DNA from: an uncultured bacterium
Lineage (GTDB): Bacteria > Actinomycetota > Coriobacteriia > Coriobacteriales > Coriobacteriaceae
Assembly: GCA_905214465.1 (NCBI GenBank)
Contig: CAJMMD010000017.1
Span: forward strand, 1-50,539
Direction of reading: 5' to 3'
Length of the DNA: 50,539 bases
Shown here: piece after piece, positions 40,133-48,847 of the stretch
Layout of the letters: each line of letters starts with the position of its first letter
How positions within the stretch are numbered: the stretch's first letter is position 1
Program-made: the position numbers and the translations under genes
Notes under the pieces: generated by a model
What the model was told of the DNA's origin: nothing
Seen by the model: the letters and a program-made list of their open reading frames with translations, nothing else
Database searches by the model: none

Positions 40133-42577
40133 TTATGTGTGGTCGCACCAGCCGAGAACGCGCTGCTTCATGCCTTCGATGTCGAGCACGCCTTCGGCAA
40201 AGCCCTTACGCACGAGCTCTTCGGGAACGAACTCATCGTAACGATCAAAGTAAGGCACTTCGCCGGGATAGACGAGCTCGATGGGATCGAAGTCCTTCTC
40301 GGCCTCGGCGGCGAGCACCTCAAAGAACGTCTCCTCGTCGGCCTTCATCTTAAACTGCATAAAGTACGGGCGTGACGGGTCAAGTCCGCGAAGGCCCAGT
40401 TCCGCGGCACACTTAATTTTGAGCATGCGCTCGAGCGCCAAAAAGGCGTAGCTGCCCAGCCAGGGGAAAAGTGCCCAGGTATCGCCGCCCAGGTTGATGA
40501 GCGGCTTAGTTCCCGCACCCGAAATATCGGCCGTATGACGAGCCTGCGCCAAGCGGGCTCTCGCGTTGCCCATAAGGTACGGATATGTCGCGTGCTCGTT
40601 GAGCGCCTTGCGCATGCGCTCGAGTACGTGTGTATTGATGTCACCGGGGCAGTCGCCAAAGTAGGCCGGCACCCGGCCCTTGACCTGCGTGGCAAAGACG
40701 GTATGACGCTTCCAGTCCACTTCCTCGACAATCCAGCAGTGTCCGGCGATGGCGATGCGCTCACCGGGCGGTGGCGGATTGACGATCGTGCCCAACTCGG
40801 CCGACTCGCTGCGAACGGTGAACTCCTCGTTTTCCTGGAATACGGCGTAGAACTTAAAGTTGTTAATGATGCGCTCGCCCGCGAGACCCACGATGAGCCC
40901 GCCACCCTCGGTGACTTGGATATGGTCGATGGTAATGAGGTGACGCAGCAACACGCGATAGTCATCGGCCGAGATGCGATGGAAATAGCTGAGTGTGAGC
41001 ACGCGCTGGGCAAGCTCTGCCGGCGTGAGTTCGCCGGTGCTGGCAAGCGTCGACATAGTCTGGTGATAGAGCAGACTGTAGGGGAGTCGATCGAGCTCGG
41101 GCGGCTCGACCCACTTTTCCTCGCTATAGAGTTGTACGAGTGCGATGCCCTGGAGGAGCTTCCAGGGAATGGTCTCGGGCATCATCGTGCGCGGCTCGGG
41201 TTCTTCCTCGCGCATGACGAACCACATCTCGGGCGGAAGATCGCGGCGTCCCGTGCGGCCCATACGCTGCAAAAAGGAGCTGACGGTAAACGGCGCATCG
41301 ATCTGGAACGCGCGCTCCAGACGGCCGATATCGATGCCGAGTTCCAGCGTAGAGGTGGTGACGGTTGTCTGTGCCTGCTCCTCATCGCGCATGAGTTCCT
41401 CGGCCGTCTCGCGCAGCGATGCCGAAAGATTGCCATGGTGGATGAGGAAACGGTCGGGCTCGTGCCGGCTCTCGCAGTAGCTGCGCAGCATGGAGCACAC
41501 GGCCTCTGCCTCCTCGCGCGAGTTGGCAAAGACCAGGCATTTGCGGCCGCGCGTATGCTCAAAGATATAACCCATGCCGGGGTCGGCGTTGTCGGGCGCC
41601 GTGTCGGTGGGGTTGAGAAGCGCCTGCTCGGTCGCACGTGGGATGTCGACTTCGCCCTCGGGGGCCGAGGAAGTGCGACGGTCTTTGGGAGCGGCCTTGC
41701 CCCGCGCCTGCTCACGACGTTGACGGTGTTCTTCCTGTGTAAGCTGTCCGCTGTGGCACATGTCTTGTCCGGATGCGGGCAGCGCCGCGGGCGCCGCCGT
41801 CTCAATACGCTCGCAAGCAAGCACCTCGGCTTCTTGTGGACCTGTGCCTACGAATCCTCGCTGCTGAGCCTGGGGGCCCGAGTTGTAGAAGTGCTCCATG
41901 GAGATGCGCCACACGCGGCGCGGTTCCTCAAAGCGGGGGATGATGCAACCGCGTCCCGTTCCCTGTGAGAGAAAGGCGCCCGTGCGCTCGGGGTCGCCGA
42001 TGGTGGCAGAAAGGCCAATGCGGCGAGGCTGCACGCCGGCCATGCGCGAGAGTCGCTCGATAAGACAGAGCGTCTGACCGCCGCGGTCGCCGCGCATGAG
42101 CGAATGAACCTCGTCGATAACCACATAGCGCAGGTCGCAAAACATGCGCGGGATTGCCATGTGCTTATGGATCAGGAGCGCCTCGAGCGATTCGGGCGTA
42201 ATCTGTAGGATACCGCTCGGCTTTTTGATGAGTTTGGCCTTGTGTGATTGTGAGACATCGCCATGCCAGTGCCAGACGGGGATATCGGCTTCTTCGCACA
42301 GGTCGTTGAGGCGGACGAATTGGTCGTTGATGAGCGCCTTGAGGGGGCCAATGTAGAGGGCGCCCACGCTTGCGGGCGGGTTCTCCCAAAACTCGGTCAG
42401 GATGGGAAAGAAGGCTGCCTCGGTTTTGCCGGAAGCCGTTGACGCCGTCAGGAGCACATTGTCCTGTGTGTTGAAGATGGCATCTGCCGCCGCAACCTGG
42501 ATAGAGCGCAAGCTCTCCCAATCGTGGGAGTAGATGAAGCCTTGGATAAACGGGGCGTAGCGGTCAAAGGCGTTCAC
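40133..42577 (-). CDS. sngC: Shango-type defence helicase (BrxHI/Lhr-like)
   Basis: About 814 residues. The motifs are Walker A TASTASGKT at 44-52, IGPLKALINDQF, TPESLEALL, DEVHSL (Walker B), LSATIGDPERTG, the second RecA domain with KCLVFANSREEAE, HHGNLSASLRE, STLELGIDIG and QRMGRTGRR, then a ~350-residue C-terminal region typical of Lhr-like and BrxHI helicases. A low-complexity insert (about 275-345) separates the RecA domains. With the TerB and ATPase genes upstream this fits the third gene of the Shango anti-phage system. GTG at 42577 follows AAAGGAGG with 4 bases spacing. A REP-like repeat lies between it and sngB. The last gene of the operon. Confidence 0.82.
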   Translation of the reverse strand: MNAFDRYAPFIQGFIYSHDWESLRSIQVAAADAIFNTQDNVLLTASTASGKTEAAFFPILTEFWENPPASVGALYIGPLKALINDQFVRLNDLCEEADIPVWHWHGDVSQSHKAKLIKKPSGILQITPESLEALLIHKHMAIPRMFCDLRYVVIDEVHSLMRGDRGGQTLCLIERLSRMAGVQPRRIGLSATIGDPERTGAFLSQGTGRGCIIPRFEEPRRVWRISMEHFYNSGPQAQQRGFVGTGPQEAEVLACERIETAAPAALPASGQDMCHSGQLTQEEHRQRREQARGKAAPKDRRTSSAPEGEVDIPRATEQALLNPTDTAPDNADPGMGYIFEHTRGRKCLVFANSREEAEAVCSMLRSYCESRHEPDRFLIHHGNLSASLRETAEELMRDEEQAQTTVTTSTLELGIDIGRLERAFQIDAPFTVSSFLQRMGRTGRRDLPPEMWFVMREEEPEPRTMMPETIPWKLLQGIALVQLYSEEKWVEPPELDRLPYSLLYHQTMSTLASTGELTPAELAQRVLTLSYFHRISADDYRVLLRHLITIDHIQVTEGGGLIVGLAGERIINNFKFYAVFQENEEFTVRSESAELGTIVNPPPPGERIAIAGHCWIVEEVDWKRHTVFATQVKGRVPAYFGDCPGDINTHVLERMRKALNEHATYPYLMGNARARLAQARHTADISGAGTKPLINLGGDTWALFPWLGSYAFLALERMLKIKCAAELGLRGLDPSRPYFMQFKMKADEETFFEVLAAEAEKDFDPIELVYPGEVPYFDRYDEFVPEELVRKGFAEGVLDIEGMKQRVLGWCDHT

Positions 42578-42642
42578 GGGGCCTCCTTTCAACAACGAAT
42601 TTCTCAACGCGGCTGGCAACGGCTTGCTGCATTACTGCTTCA

Positions 42643-42695
42643 ACGTTTGCCCAGATAAAACCTGCCAAAATAAACCTGTCCCTTTTTGGTAGGTT
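42643..42695 (-). repeat. Dispersed REP-like repeat, copy 2, inside the defence operon
   Basis: Inverted relative of the repeat at 15559-15613: read on the minus strand it contains AAAAAGGGACAGGTTTATTT and TTTATCTGGGCAAACGT. Its arms AACCTACCAAAA / TTTTGGCAGGTTTT form a hairpin. It begins at the stop codon of sngB and lies 66 bases before sngC, where it could affect readthrough or mRNA stability. Confidence 0.75.
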
Positions 42696-43998
42696 AGATG
42701 GTGAACTCGGCGAAGTTGCGGTCGCCGCCTGCGGTGCCGGTGTCGCCTGTTGCGGCTGCCGGCGCCAGCGCGTCGCCGCCGACGCTTTGCAGCAGCTCGG
42801 CCACGTTGGCGTCGGGGTTTTGGCATAGGATGTCGAGCAACTCGATAAAGTCACGAATGACCTCGCGCGGCGTCAGGTGCGTGTCGGCTCCCACACGACC
42901 GAACTCAATCTTGAGGAAGTCAACCAAGTCGTTTTCGGTCAGCGTGGGCGTCCAGCCAAAGTAGCCGGCGTGAATTTGCATGAGTTTTTCGATCAGCACC
43001 AGCAACTCCTCGTAGGTGAGTGGTTGCAGGCGGATGATGGGCGCAAGCATGTCCTTAAGGTCCTCGCGCGCAAAGCGGCCCTGGGCGAGTCGGCTGCGTA
43101 GGGCCTCGTAGGAAAACACACCGCGGCGGCGGTCCTCGATGGAGGTCGGCGTGCCACCCATGATCATGCCCAGGTACTGCGCCTTGCCCTGAAGTGTGTC
43201 GTTGTACATGGTCAGGATCTTCTCGTAGTTGTACTGGCGCGTGATGGCGTTGGGAATCTTATACAGATTCACGAGCTCGTCGATGAGCACCAGCATGCCC
43301 TTGTAGCCACTGCAAACCAAAAAGCGCGCAATGAGCTTAACGTAGTTGTACCAGTCGTCATCGCTGATGATGGTCGAGGAGCCCAGCTCGGCGCGTGCCT
43401 CGCTCTTGGTGCGGTATTCGCCGCGAATCCATTTGGTCACGCGGCTCATGGTCTCTTCGTCGCCCCCGGATGCGGCCATGCGATAGCGGCGGAGCATGCG
43501 GGTGAAGTCGAAGCCGTGGACCATCTCCTCGAGCGGGGCCAGTTGGGCATTGACGACCGACTCGTCGACGTCGGCACACGAGGCGACCCAGCGATCCAGA
43601 ATAAGGTTGAGCGCACCGCCCTCGGGGCGCGTCTTGGTCGATATATTGCGGATGAGCTCGCGGTAGGTGGCAAGGCCCTGTCCCTGACCGCCCTGCAGGC
43701 GGCGCTCGGGCGACAGGTCGGCATCAGCGACGACGAACCCCTCGCCCATGGCGTGCGTGCGGATAGTCTGGAGCAAAAAGCTCTTGCCGGCGCCGTAACG
43801 ACCGACCAGAAAGCGGAAGCTCGCGCCACCGTCGGCGATGAGACTCAGATCGGTGAGCAGGGCGCGGATCTCGACCTCGCGCCCTACGGTGATGTAAGGA
43901 AGGCCGATGCGCGGGACCACGCCGCCCTTGAGCGAGTTGAGAATGACGGCAGCGACGCGCTTGGGCACGCGAGGTGCTGCGGATGCGGTATCACTCAT
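42694..43998 (-). CDS. sngB: Shango-type defence ATPase (DUF2791/BrxD-like)
   Basis: About 434 residues. An N-terminal segment VPRIGLPYITVGREVEI leads to Walker A, GRYGAGKS at 66-73, and to Walker B in MLVLIDELVNLYK. The family is the P-loop group DUF2791 that also includes BrxD of BREX type 2. The C terminus is Gly/Ala-rich. Its start overlaps the end of the TerB gene by 8 bases, so the two are translated together. No pglX, pglZ or brxC homologue is nearby, which argues against a BREX locus and for Shango. Confidence 0.85.
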   Translation of the reverse strand: MSDTASAAPRVPKRVAAVILNSLKGGVVPRIGLPYITVGREVEIRALLTDLSLIADGGASFRFLVGRYGAGKSFLLQTIRTHAMGEGFVVADADLSPERRLQGGQGQGLATYRELIRNISTKTRPEGGALNLILDRWVASCADVDESVVNAQLAPLEEMVHGFDFTRMLRRYRMAASGGDEETMSRVTKWIRGEYRTKSEARAELGSSTIISDDDWYNYVKLIARFLVCSGYKGMLVLIDELVNLYKIPNAITRQYNYEKILTMYNDTLQGKAQYLGMIMGGTPTSIEDRRRGVFSYEALRSRLAQGRFAREDLKDMLAPIIRLQPLTYEELLVLIEKLMQIHAGYFGWTPTLTENDLVDFLKIEFGRVGADTHLTPREVIRDFIELLDILCQNPDANVAELLQSVGGDALAPAAATGDTGTAGGDRNFAEFTI

Positions 43999-45745
43999 GG
44001 TCTAGGTATCCTCTCACGTCTGCTTCGTAGTCCTCGATAATCTGCGGCCCTGCTGCGCTAAATTCAATTACGGTGTCGCCCACCAGGTCAAAGAGCGCCT
44101 CGTTGATGGTATCGACGAGCATGTCCTCGCTCTGCTCCGATTGCACTACCGCCGATTCCGCCTGTACTGCGTTGTGCTCGAGCAGAGCGCGGAGATAGGC
44201 GTTTGCGGCGGGCGCGAGTTCGTTTGTGGCGTCAGCGGGCGTAGCAGCTGCGAACGCGGGCGTCGGCGCGAGAAGCGGTGCCACGACACCAAACTGTTCG
44301 GTGGATATGGTTGGCTCGTCGGACTCGTCCTGCCCTGCGGCCGCCGCGACCGCCTCGACCATCGCGTCGGCTACGGGCTCGGCTTCCGGTTGCCCTGAGT
44401 CCGCTGCCTCGGCTTCTGCGGACGCGCCGTCCTCGCGTTCCTCGTCGATCAAAAGCGCTTCGCGCGTTTGTGCGGCAGCACTCCGAATGTGCCCCAGCTG
44501 GCTCAAATCGATATCGATCTTGACGGGCTGGTGTGTGGCGTCCCACGAAAGCCATGCCACAATCTCGTCATCGATAATCTTGGCCAGATATTTGGGGACC
44601 TTTTCTTCCTTCAGGGGATGGGCGGGGTCCAGGGCCAGGCGCAGGCGTTGGTCGCAGGCGCGCATCATCTCGCCAAGTTTGCTGCTCTTTTGTCTGCTGC
44701 CGTGAATCCGCATGCATTCCCAAAAACCGTTTTGGCAACGGTAGATATGGATGGGGTCCAGACGGTATTCGCAGTCCTCGTGGCGCTCGGGCGCAAAGAA
44801 TACGGCCGAGGCAAACATGGTGTAGGGCATTGCCGTCTCCTCCCCAAATAAACTTGCCACGATGCCGGTCTTTCGGTGCGTGTCATAGTAGCGCGCCATG
44901 CGGACATACACGGCGCACGCCACGTGGCGCAGATCGCGGTGGTGGCTGCGGTCGAGCCGCGAGCTACTTAGGTTGTACGTGGAGAGGGCGTTGATGGCGG
45001 CCATGAGTCGCTCCTCGCGCACCTCATCGGGCGGAAGGGGGAGCGCGGGCTCGGAGGTTTTGCGACGCTTAGGGGTCTGGCCGGACGGTGCCGGTACAAG
45101 GTCTCGTGCCGCGCGCCGCAGTTCGATAAGGGCGTTATCGAACATGACGGTTTTAGAGTCGCGAAGCAGCTTGGGGTCGAGCCCGTGGAACACGGCGTAA
45201 TCTTGCAGCCACACGCGCGCAAACCGGTCGATGCCGGGCTCGAAGGCGCGATAGACATCCCAAAAAGCCTTGATCTTGTTAAAACCATCGAGTGGATTAT
45301 CTACGCCAATGCCGCAGATCAGCTCATAGAGATACAGAAAGGCAAAGGACGTAGACGTTTCCTCGACGGTTCCGCGGCGCACTTGGGCACGCCAGGTAAA
45401 GTAGCCGCGCAGTTGCCGGTCGCTCATGGCGTTGTAGGTGGGAAAGTACGACTTAAAGGTGCCGTTGTAGGGACAGTCGTCCTCAAAGCCGGCCATCAGC
45501 AGGCCCTGGCGGTAAAAAAGCTCGGCTTCCGAAAGCCAGCGGCCCGCACCGCCCTTGGGGTCATCCTGCCAGCGCGATATCTCGCGCATTTTACGGTACT
45601 GGTCGGGGAGGAAATTCTGCATCTGTCGCCCGGTTTTGAGAATCGGCTCGTCTGCGTAGGTTTCGTTTGAGAAGCGGGCGGACTGATGGGTCCGGGCCTC
45701 GGCCATAATGCGCTCGATGAGCATCTTGATGTCCTGGTCGGCCAC
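43991..45745 (-). CDS. sngA: Shango-type defence protein with TerB N- and C-domains
   Basis: About 584 residues. The first half matches TerB_N: RQLRGYFTWRAQVRRGTVEE, SFAFLYLYELICGIGVDNPL. A linker (QTPKRRKTSEP) follows, and near 400 the TerB_C-like run KIDIDLSQLGHIRSAAAQTR, with REALLIDEERE after it. The C terminus is low-complexity, rich in Ala, Glu and Asp. TerB-type proteins are known from tellurite-resistance and phage-defence islands. The GTG at 45745 has AGGAGGAGCG upstream. First gene of a three-gene operon with sngB and sngC. A LexA-like box and a -10 TATGAT lie upstream (45782-45811). Confidence 0.8.
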   Translation of the reverse strand: MADQDIKMLIERIMAEARTHQSARFSNETYADEPILKTGRQMQNFLPDQYRKMREISRWQDDPKGGAGRWLSEAELFYRQGLLMAGFEDDCPYNGTFKSYFPTYNAMSDRQLRGYFTWRAQVRRGTVEETSTSFAFLYLYELICGIGVDNPLDGFNKIKAFWDVYRAFEPGIDRFARVWLQDYAVFHGLDPKLLRDSKTVMFDNALIELRRAARDLVPAPSGQTPKRRKTSEPALPLPPDEVREERLMAAINALSTYNLSSSRLDRSHHRDLRHVACAVYVRMARYYDTHRKTGIVASLFGEETAMPYTMFASAVFFAPERHEDCEYRLDPIHIYRCQNGFWECMRIHGSRQKSSKLGEMMRACDQRLRLALDPAHPLKEEKVPKYLAKIIDDEIVAWLSWDATHQPVKIDIDLSQLGHIRSAAAQTREALLIDEEREDGASAEAEAADSGQPEAEPVADAMVEAVAAAAGQDESDEPTISTEQFGVVAPLLAPTPAFAAATPADATNELAPAANAYLRALLEHNAVQAESAVVQSEQSEDMLVDTINEALFDLVGDTVIEFSAAGPQIIEDYEADVRGYLDHE

Positions 45746-45781
45746 CGCTCCTCCTCTCGAACGCAGCTACGGTGACCTCAT

Positions 45782-45811
45782 ATCATAGCACAGCATCAAA
45801 CAGATGTTCGA
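45782..45811 (-). promoter_or_regulatory. LexA-like box over the promoter of the defence operon
   Basis: On the minus strand TCGAACATCTGTTTGA (45796-45811) differs in one base from the actinobacterial/Bacillus SOS-box pattern TCGAAC-N4-GTTCGA. A -10 box TATGAT lies at 45782-45787, and the CGAACA half of the box sits exactly where the -35 would be (17-base spacing), so LexA binding would block the polymerase. It lies about 50 bases before the sngA start. Confidence 0.6.
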
Positions 45812-45832
45812 GATACCGCTACGTAGATAGAT
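45812..45832. other. Boundary between the Coriobacteria-like and Firmicute-like parts
   Basis: To the left lie the defence operon and its promoter. To the right, from the stop of the DUF554 gene at 45833, the genes use a different style of protein, spacing and promoter. No repeat, transposase or att-like duplication is seen at the join. An artefactual contig join and a true transfer are both possible. Confidence 0.45.
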
Positions 45833-46549
45833 TTAGAACAGGAGGGCGTAGATGACGGCGATGATGACGGAGGGAAGCATATTGGCAGTGCGGAAGGTCT
45901 GAGGACGGATAAGGTTGACGCCGACGCAGAAGACCAGGATCGAGCCGGTGAGCGCGAGATTGCTCGTAGCCTGCGCAGTCATGACCGGCTGCAGGAAGCG
46001 GGCGAAGAGCGTCACCAGCCCCTGAAAGATCGCGACCGGGATGGCCGAGAAGATGCAGCCCTTCCCCATCGTCGCGGCCATGACCATGATGATGATCGCA
46101 TCGAGGATGGATTTTGTGACGAGCAGCGAGATGTCGCCGAACAGCCCGTCGTTGATCGCGCCGACAACGGCCATCGCCCCGATGCAGACCGTGAGCGAGG
46201 CAGTGAGGAACGCATTCAGGAAACCAGAGTCGCCATCCGCGCCTGCACGCTTTCGGAGCCAGACGCCGAAGCGCTCGAGCCGGCCTTCGAGGTCGAGCGC
46301 GCCGCCGAGGATGGAGCCGCCGATGAAGCTGAAAATGGTCATCATCGTGCCGCCGACGGAGAGCGCGCCGTCTTCGATCGTAAACATGTTCTGCAGTGCG
46401 CCGGACAGGCCGATGAACAGCACGCAGATGCCGATGGCCTTTGTCAGCGTGTCGGAGATGCGCTGGGGCAGCGCGTTTTTCAGCAGTAAGCCGAGCAGGC
46501 CGCCCACAACGATGGCCCCGGCGTTGATGATCGTTCCCAGTCCGATCAA
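45833..46549 (-). CDS. DUF554 membrane protein
   Basis: About 238 residues and seven or so hydrophobic segments. Family-typical stretches are LGTIINAGAIVVGGLLGLLL at the start, DTLTKAIGICVLFIGLSGAL, SFIGGSILGGALDLEGRLE, FLTASLTVCIGAMAVVGAIN and the C-terminal LTGSILVFCVGVNLI. DUF554 proteins are putative transporters with no settled substrate. The best start is TTG at 46549 (AGAAGGG upstream), because starting further out would run into the cca gene. It follows cca after 59 bases on the same strand. Confidence 0.85.
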   Translation of the reverse strand: MIGLGTIINAGAIVVGGLLGLLLKNALPQRISDTLTKAIGICVLFIGLSGALQNMFTIEDGALSVGGTMMTIFSFIGGSILGGALDLEGRLERFGVWLRKRAGADGDSGFLNAFLTASLTVCIGAMAVVGAINDGLFGDISLLVTKSILDAIIIMVMAATMGKGCIFSAIPVAIFQGLVTLFARFLQPVMTAQATSNLALTGSILVFCVGVNLIRPQTFRTANMLPSVIIAVIYALLF

Positions 46550-46608
46550 AATGATCCCTTCTTCCGGCGGATAATACGGACGTATTGTAGCGCCGAAAGA
46601 AGGGATTT

Positions 46609-47718
46609 TCAAGATGGCGATTCGAATTTCTTCGACAATTCCAGAAGCGTCTCGCGGTTGTTGTCCGCCGGGGCTTGCAGCACGTGCTCGAGCAGGCGGT
46701 TCAGCAGCTGCCCGAGCGCCGGGCCGCGCAGCAGCGGGAAATCGCGCCCGGAGACGGCCAGCGTCTTCAGGCTGACGCAGTCGCCGGAGGCTATGATTTC
46801 ATCTACTGCGTCCGTCTGCACCAGCGTAGCAAGCAGCCGTGCCGCTTCCTCGCCCTCGGCGGCGAGCAGCCGCTTCCAGCCGAGGCGTTCCTCCGGTGCG
46901 GGCCAGTGCGCGCGCGCCATCCGGCAGAGCTTGACGAGTTTGGCAGGCAGGCGGAAGGCAGAGAAATCCAGTTCCGGAACAAGCAGGCCGAATCCGGCCC
47001 AGCGGGCCTCCGCCGTCGGCGGGAGCATGGACAGCCAGGAGAGGTCATGTGAGCCGGTCAGGCAGCAGGACGTGAGCAGGCCGCAGCGGATCATCGCAGC
47101 GGCCCACTGCGGGGACGGTGAGCGGATCGTTTTCGTAACTTCTTCGGTGATGCGCTCGCGTGAGAGCTGCTTGCAGAGCGGCGCGCAGCGCAGCAGTGCT
47201 GCCCATGTTTCGGGTTCAATGGCGAAGCCGAGCTGCGCCGCGAAACGGCACGCGCGCAGCATCCGCAGCGCATCCTCGCGGAAGCGGCGCTCCGGTGCGC
47301 CGACGCAGCGCAGAATGCCCGCTGCGAGATCGGCTCGGCCTCCGTAGAAATCGCGTATGTTTCCGCGCTGATCCATCGCCATTGCGTTGACGGTGAAATC
47401 GCGCCGGGCGGTATCCTCGCGCAGCGAGCGGACGAAGCGGACGCCGTCCGGGTGGCGGCCATCATGGTAGTCCCCATCGGCGCGGTAGGTTGTGACCTCG
47501 ACGGGGCCGCTGTCCGACAGGACGGTGACGGTGCCGTGCTGCAAGCCGGTTGGGACCGTGCGTGGGAAGAGGGCAAGCACCTGCTCCGGCAGGGCGGAGG
47601 TCGTGACATCCCAGTCGTGGATGGGGCGGCCGAGCAGCGTGTCGCGCACGCATCCGCCGACATACCACGCCTCAAAGCCCGCTCTTTGCAGCGTATCGAG
47701 CACCTCGTCCGGCCGCAT
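46609..47718 (-). CDS. cca: CCA-adding tRNA nucleotidyltransferase
   Basis: About 369 residues. The class II nucleotidyltransferase core is visible: WYVGGCVRDTLLGRPIHDWD (flexible loop and the catalytic Asp-x-Asp of DWD), VRFVRSLREDTARRDFTVNA, the ERRFREDALRMLRACRFA motif and the neck region. It adds or repairs CCA at tRNA 3' ends. AGGAAG precedes the ATG at 47718. It opens the DUF554 pair and is divergent from the TIM-barrel gene at 47898. Confidence 0.92.
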   Translation of the reverse strand: MRPDEVLDTLQRAGFEAWYVGGCVRDTLLGRPIHDWDVTTSALPEQVLALFPRTVPTGLQHGTVTVLSDSGPVEVTTYRADGDYHDGRHPDGVRFVRSLREDTARRDFTVNAMAMDQRGNIRDFYGGRADLAAGILRCVGAPERRFREDALRMLRACRFAAQLGFAIEPETWAALLRCAPLCKQLSRERITEEVTKTIRSPSPQWAAAMIRCGLLTSCCLTGSHDLSWLSMLPPTAEARWAGFGLLVPELDFSAFRLPAKLVKLCRMARAHWPAPEERLGWKRLLAAEGEEAARLLATLVQTDAVDEIIASGDCVSLKTLAVSGRDFPLLRGPALGQLLNRLLEHVLQAPADNNRETLLELSKKFESPS

Positions 47719-47836
47719 GATGTCACTTCCTTTCCGCTTTGGTTCTGTTTGTACCTGTTATACCACAAAACCGGGAGCAAACGCAAGCAAAAACAGAAAA
47801 TCCGAAAATCTTGAACAAAAATTTACAATTTACACC

Positions 47837-47865
47837 TTGAACAGCCGGATTCTCTCTGATAAACT
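47837..47865 (+). promoter_or_regulatory. Sigma-70-type promoter of the TIM-barrel-like gene
   Basis: TTGAAC (47837-47842), a 17-base spacer and TAAACT (47860-47865) lie 32 bases before the start codon. The flanking DNA is AT-rich, unlike intergenic DNA in the left part. Confidence 0.65.
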
Positions 47866-47897
47866 GAATAAAACCATCAAAGAAGGAGACGAAGCCC

Positions 47898-48656
47898 ATG
47901 CCGAGACGCAGACTGCTGTTACACCATCACCAGACCGCCTATGAGCCGGAGACGCTGGAGCTGCCGGAAGAGGTGGTCATCCCGAAGAAAAACGCGCCGA
48001 GCGTGAACGGTACGCTCCGCCAGACGGCGCTGCGTGTGCCGGAGGTGACGTGGCAGTGCAGCGGGATCATGGTGTTCGGGAAGAAAATCCGTTCGCTGGT
48101 CTTCTCGACCGACCTCGCTATCATTAAAAACATCAATGCAGACGCGGTCATCGCGGTCTATCCGTTCACGCCGCAGCCGATCATCAACGAAGCGCTGCTC
48201 ATGGCATCGGACATCCCGGTGTTCACGGGCGTGGGCGGCGGACTGACGAAGGGGCACCGCGTGGTGAATCTTGCGATGTATGCCGAGATGCAGGGCGCGA
48301 TGGGCGTTGTGGTCAATGTGCCGACGTCAGGACTCGTCATCTCGCGGATGCGCCGGACGATCGACATCCCCATCGTCGTAACCGTGGCAAACCATGGGAC
48401 GGACTATGCCCGCCGCATTGACGACGGCGCGGCCATCTTCAACGTCGCTGCCGGGAGCGCCACGGCGGAGATCGTCGCGGAGATCCGCGCGCAGTATCCG
48501 GACATGCCCATCATGGCAACCGGAGGGCCAAGCGACGAGAGCATCCTGCGCACGATCGACGCCGGGGCCAACGCCATCACCTATACCCCGCCCTCTTCGG
48601 CGGAGCTGTTCAAGCACACGATGGAGCGCTATCGGATGGGCCTTCCCTACGAATAA
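47898..48656 (+). CDS. TIM-barrel-like protein of unknown function
   Basis: About 252 residues. A basic start with a His run (RRRLLLHHHQT) leads to alternating strands and helices (VFSTDLAIIKNINADAVIAV, ASDIPVFTGVGGG, MGVVVNVPTSG, IPIVVTVANHGTD) and ends in ATGGPSDESILRTIDAGANA, the phosphate-binding end of a (beta/alpha)8 barrel as in IMP dehydrogenase or thiazole synthase relatives. It lacks an obvious catalytic signature. AAGGAG lies 9 bases before the ATG. It is probably a ligand-binding or isomerase-like enzyme; I do not recognise the family further. Confidence 0.7.
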   Translation: MPRRRLLLHHHQTAYEPETLELPEEVVIPKKNAPSVNGTLRQTALRVPEVTWQCSGIMVFGKKIRSLVFSTDLAIIKNINADAVIAVYPFTPQPIINEALLMASDIPVFTGVGGGLTKGHRVVNLAMYAEMQGAMGVVVNVPTSGLVISRMRRTIDIPIVVTVANHGTDYARRIDDGAAIFNVAAGSATAEIVAEIRAQYPDMPIMATGGPSDESILRTIDAGANAITYTPPSSAELFKHTMERYRMGLPYE

Positions 48657-48757
48657 GATTCGTGGACGGATCTTTTGCCCACGGTTTCAACGGGTGGTTT
48701 GCGGCAAAATCCACAGACTTGGACAAACAAAGCGGCGGCTTTTTTCCATTTGGGCGA

Positions 48758-48786
48758 TTGTAACGAACTGCATTGTGTGATAAACT
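48758..48786 (+). promoter_or_regulatory. Sigma-70-type promoter of the amidohydrolase gene
   Basis: TTGTAA (48758-48763), 17 bases and TAAACT (48781-48786), the same -10 sequence and spacing as the promoter at 47837-47865. The 191-base gap also has a TTTTGCC/GGCAAAA hairpin near 48675-48706. Confidence 0.65.
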
Positions 48787-48847
48787 AAGAAATAGTGTGA
48801 ACCAGCCCGGTTCAGGCGATTTTATGCGGTTTGGGACGATTTGAGAG

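Noticed and set aside
40133..45745. BREX type 2 locus
   Set aside because: The ATPase and helicase are BrxD- and BrxHI-like, but the methylase, PglZ phosphatase and BrxC are missing and a TerB protein is present instead.
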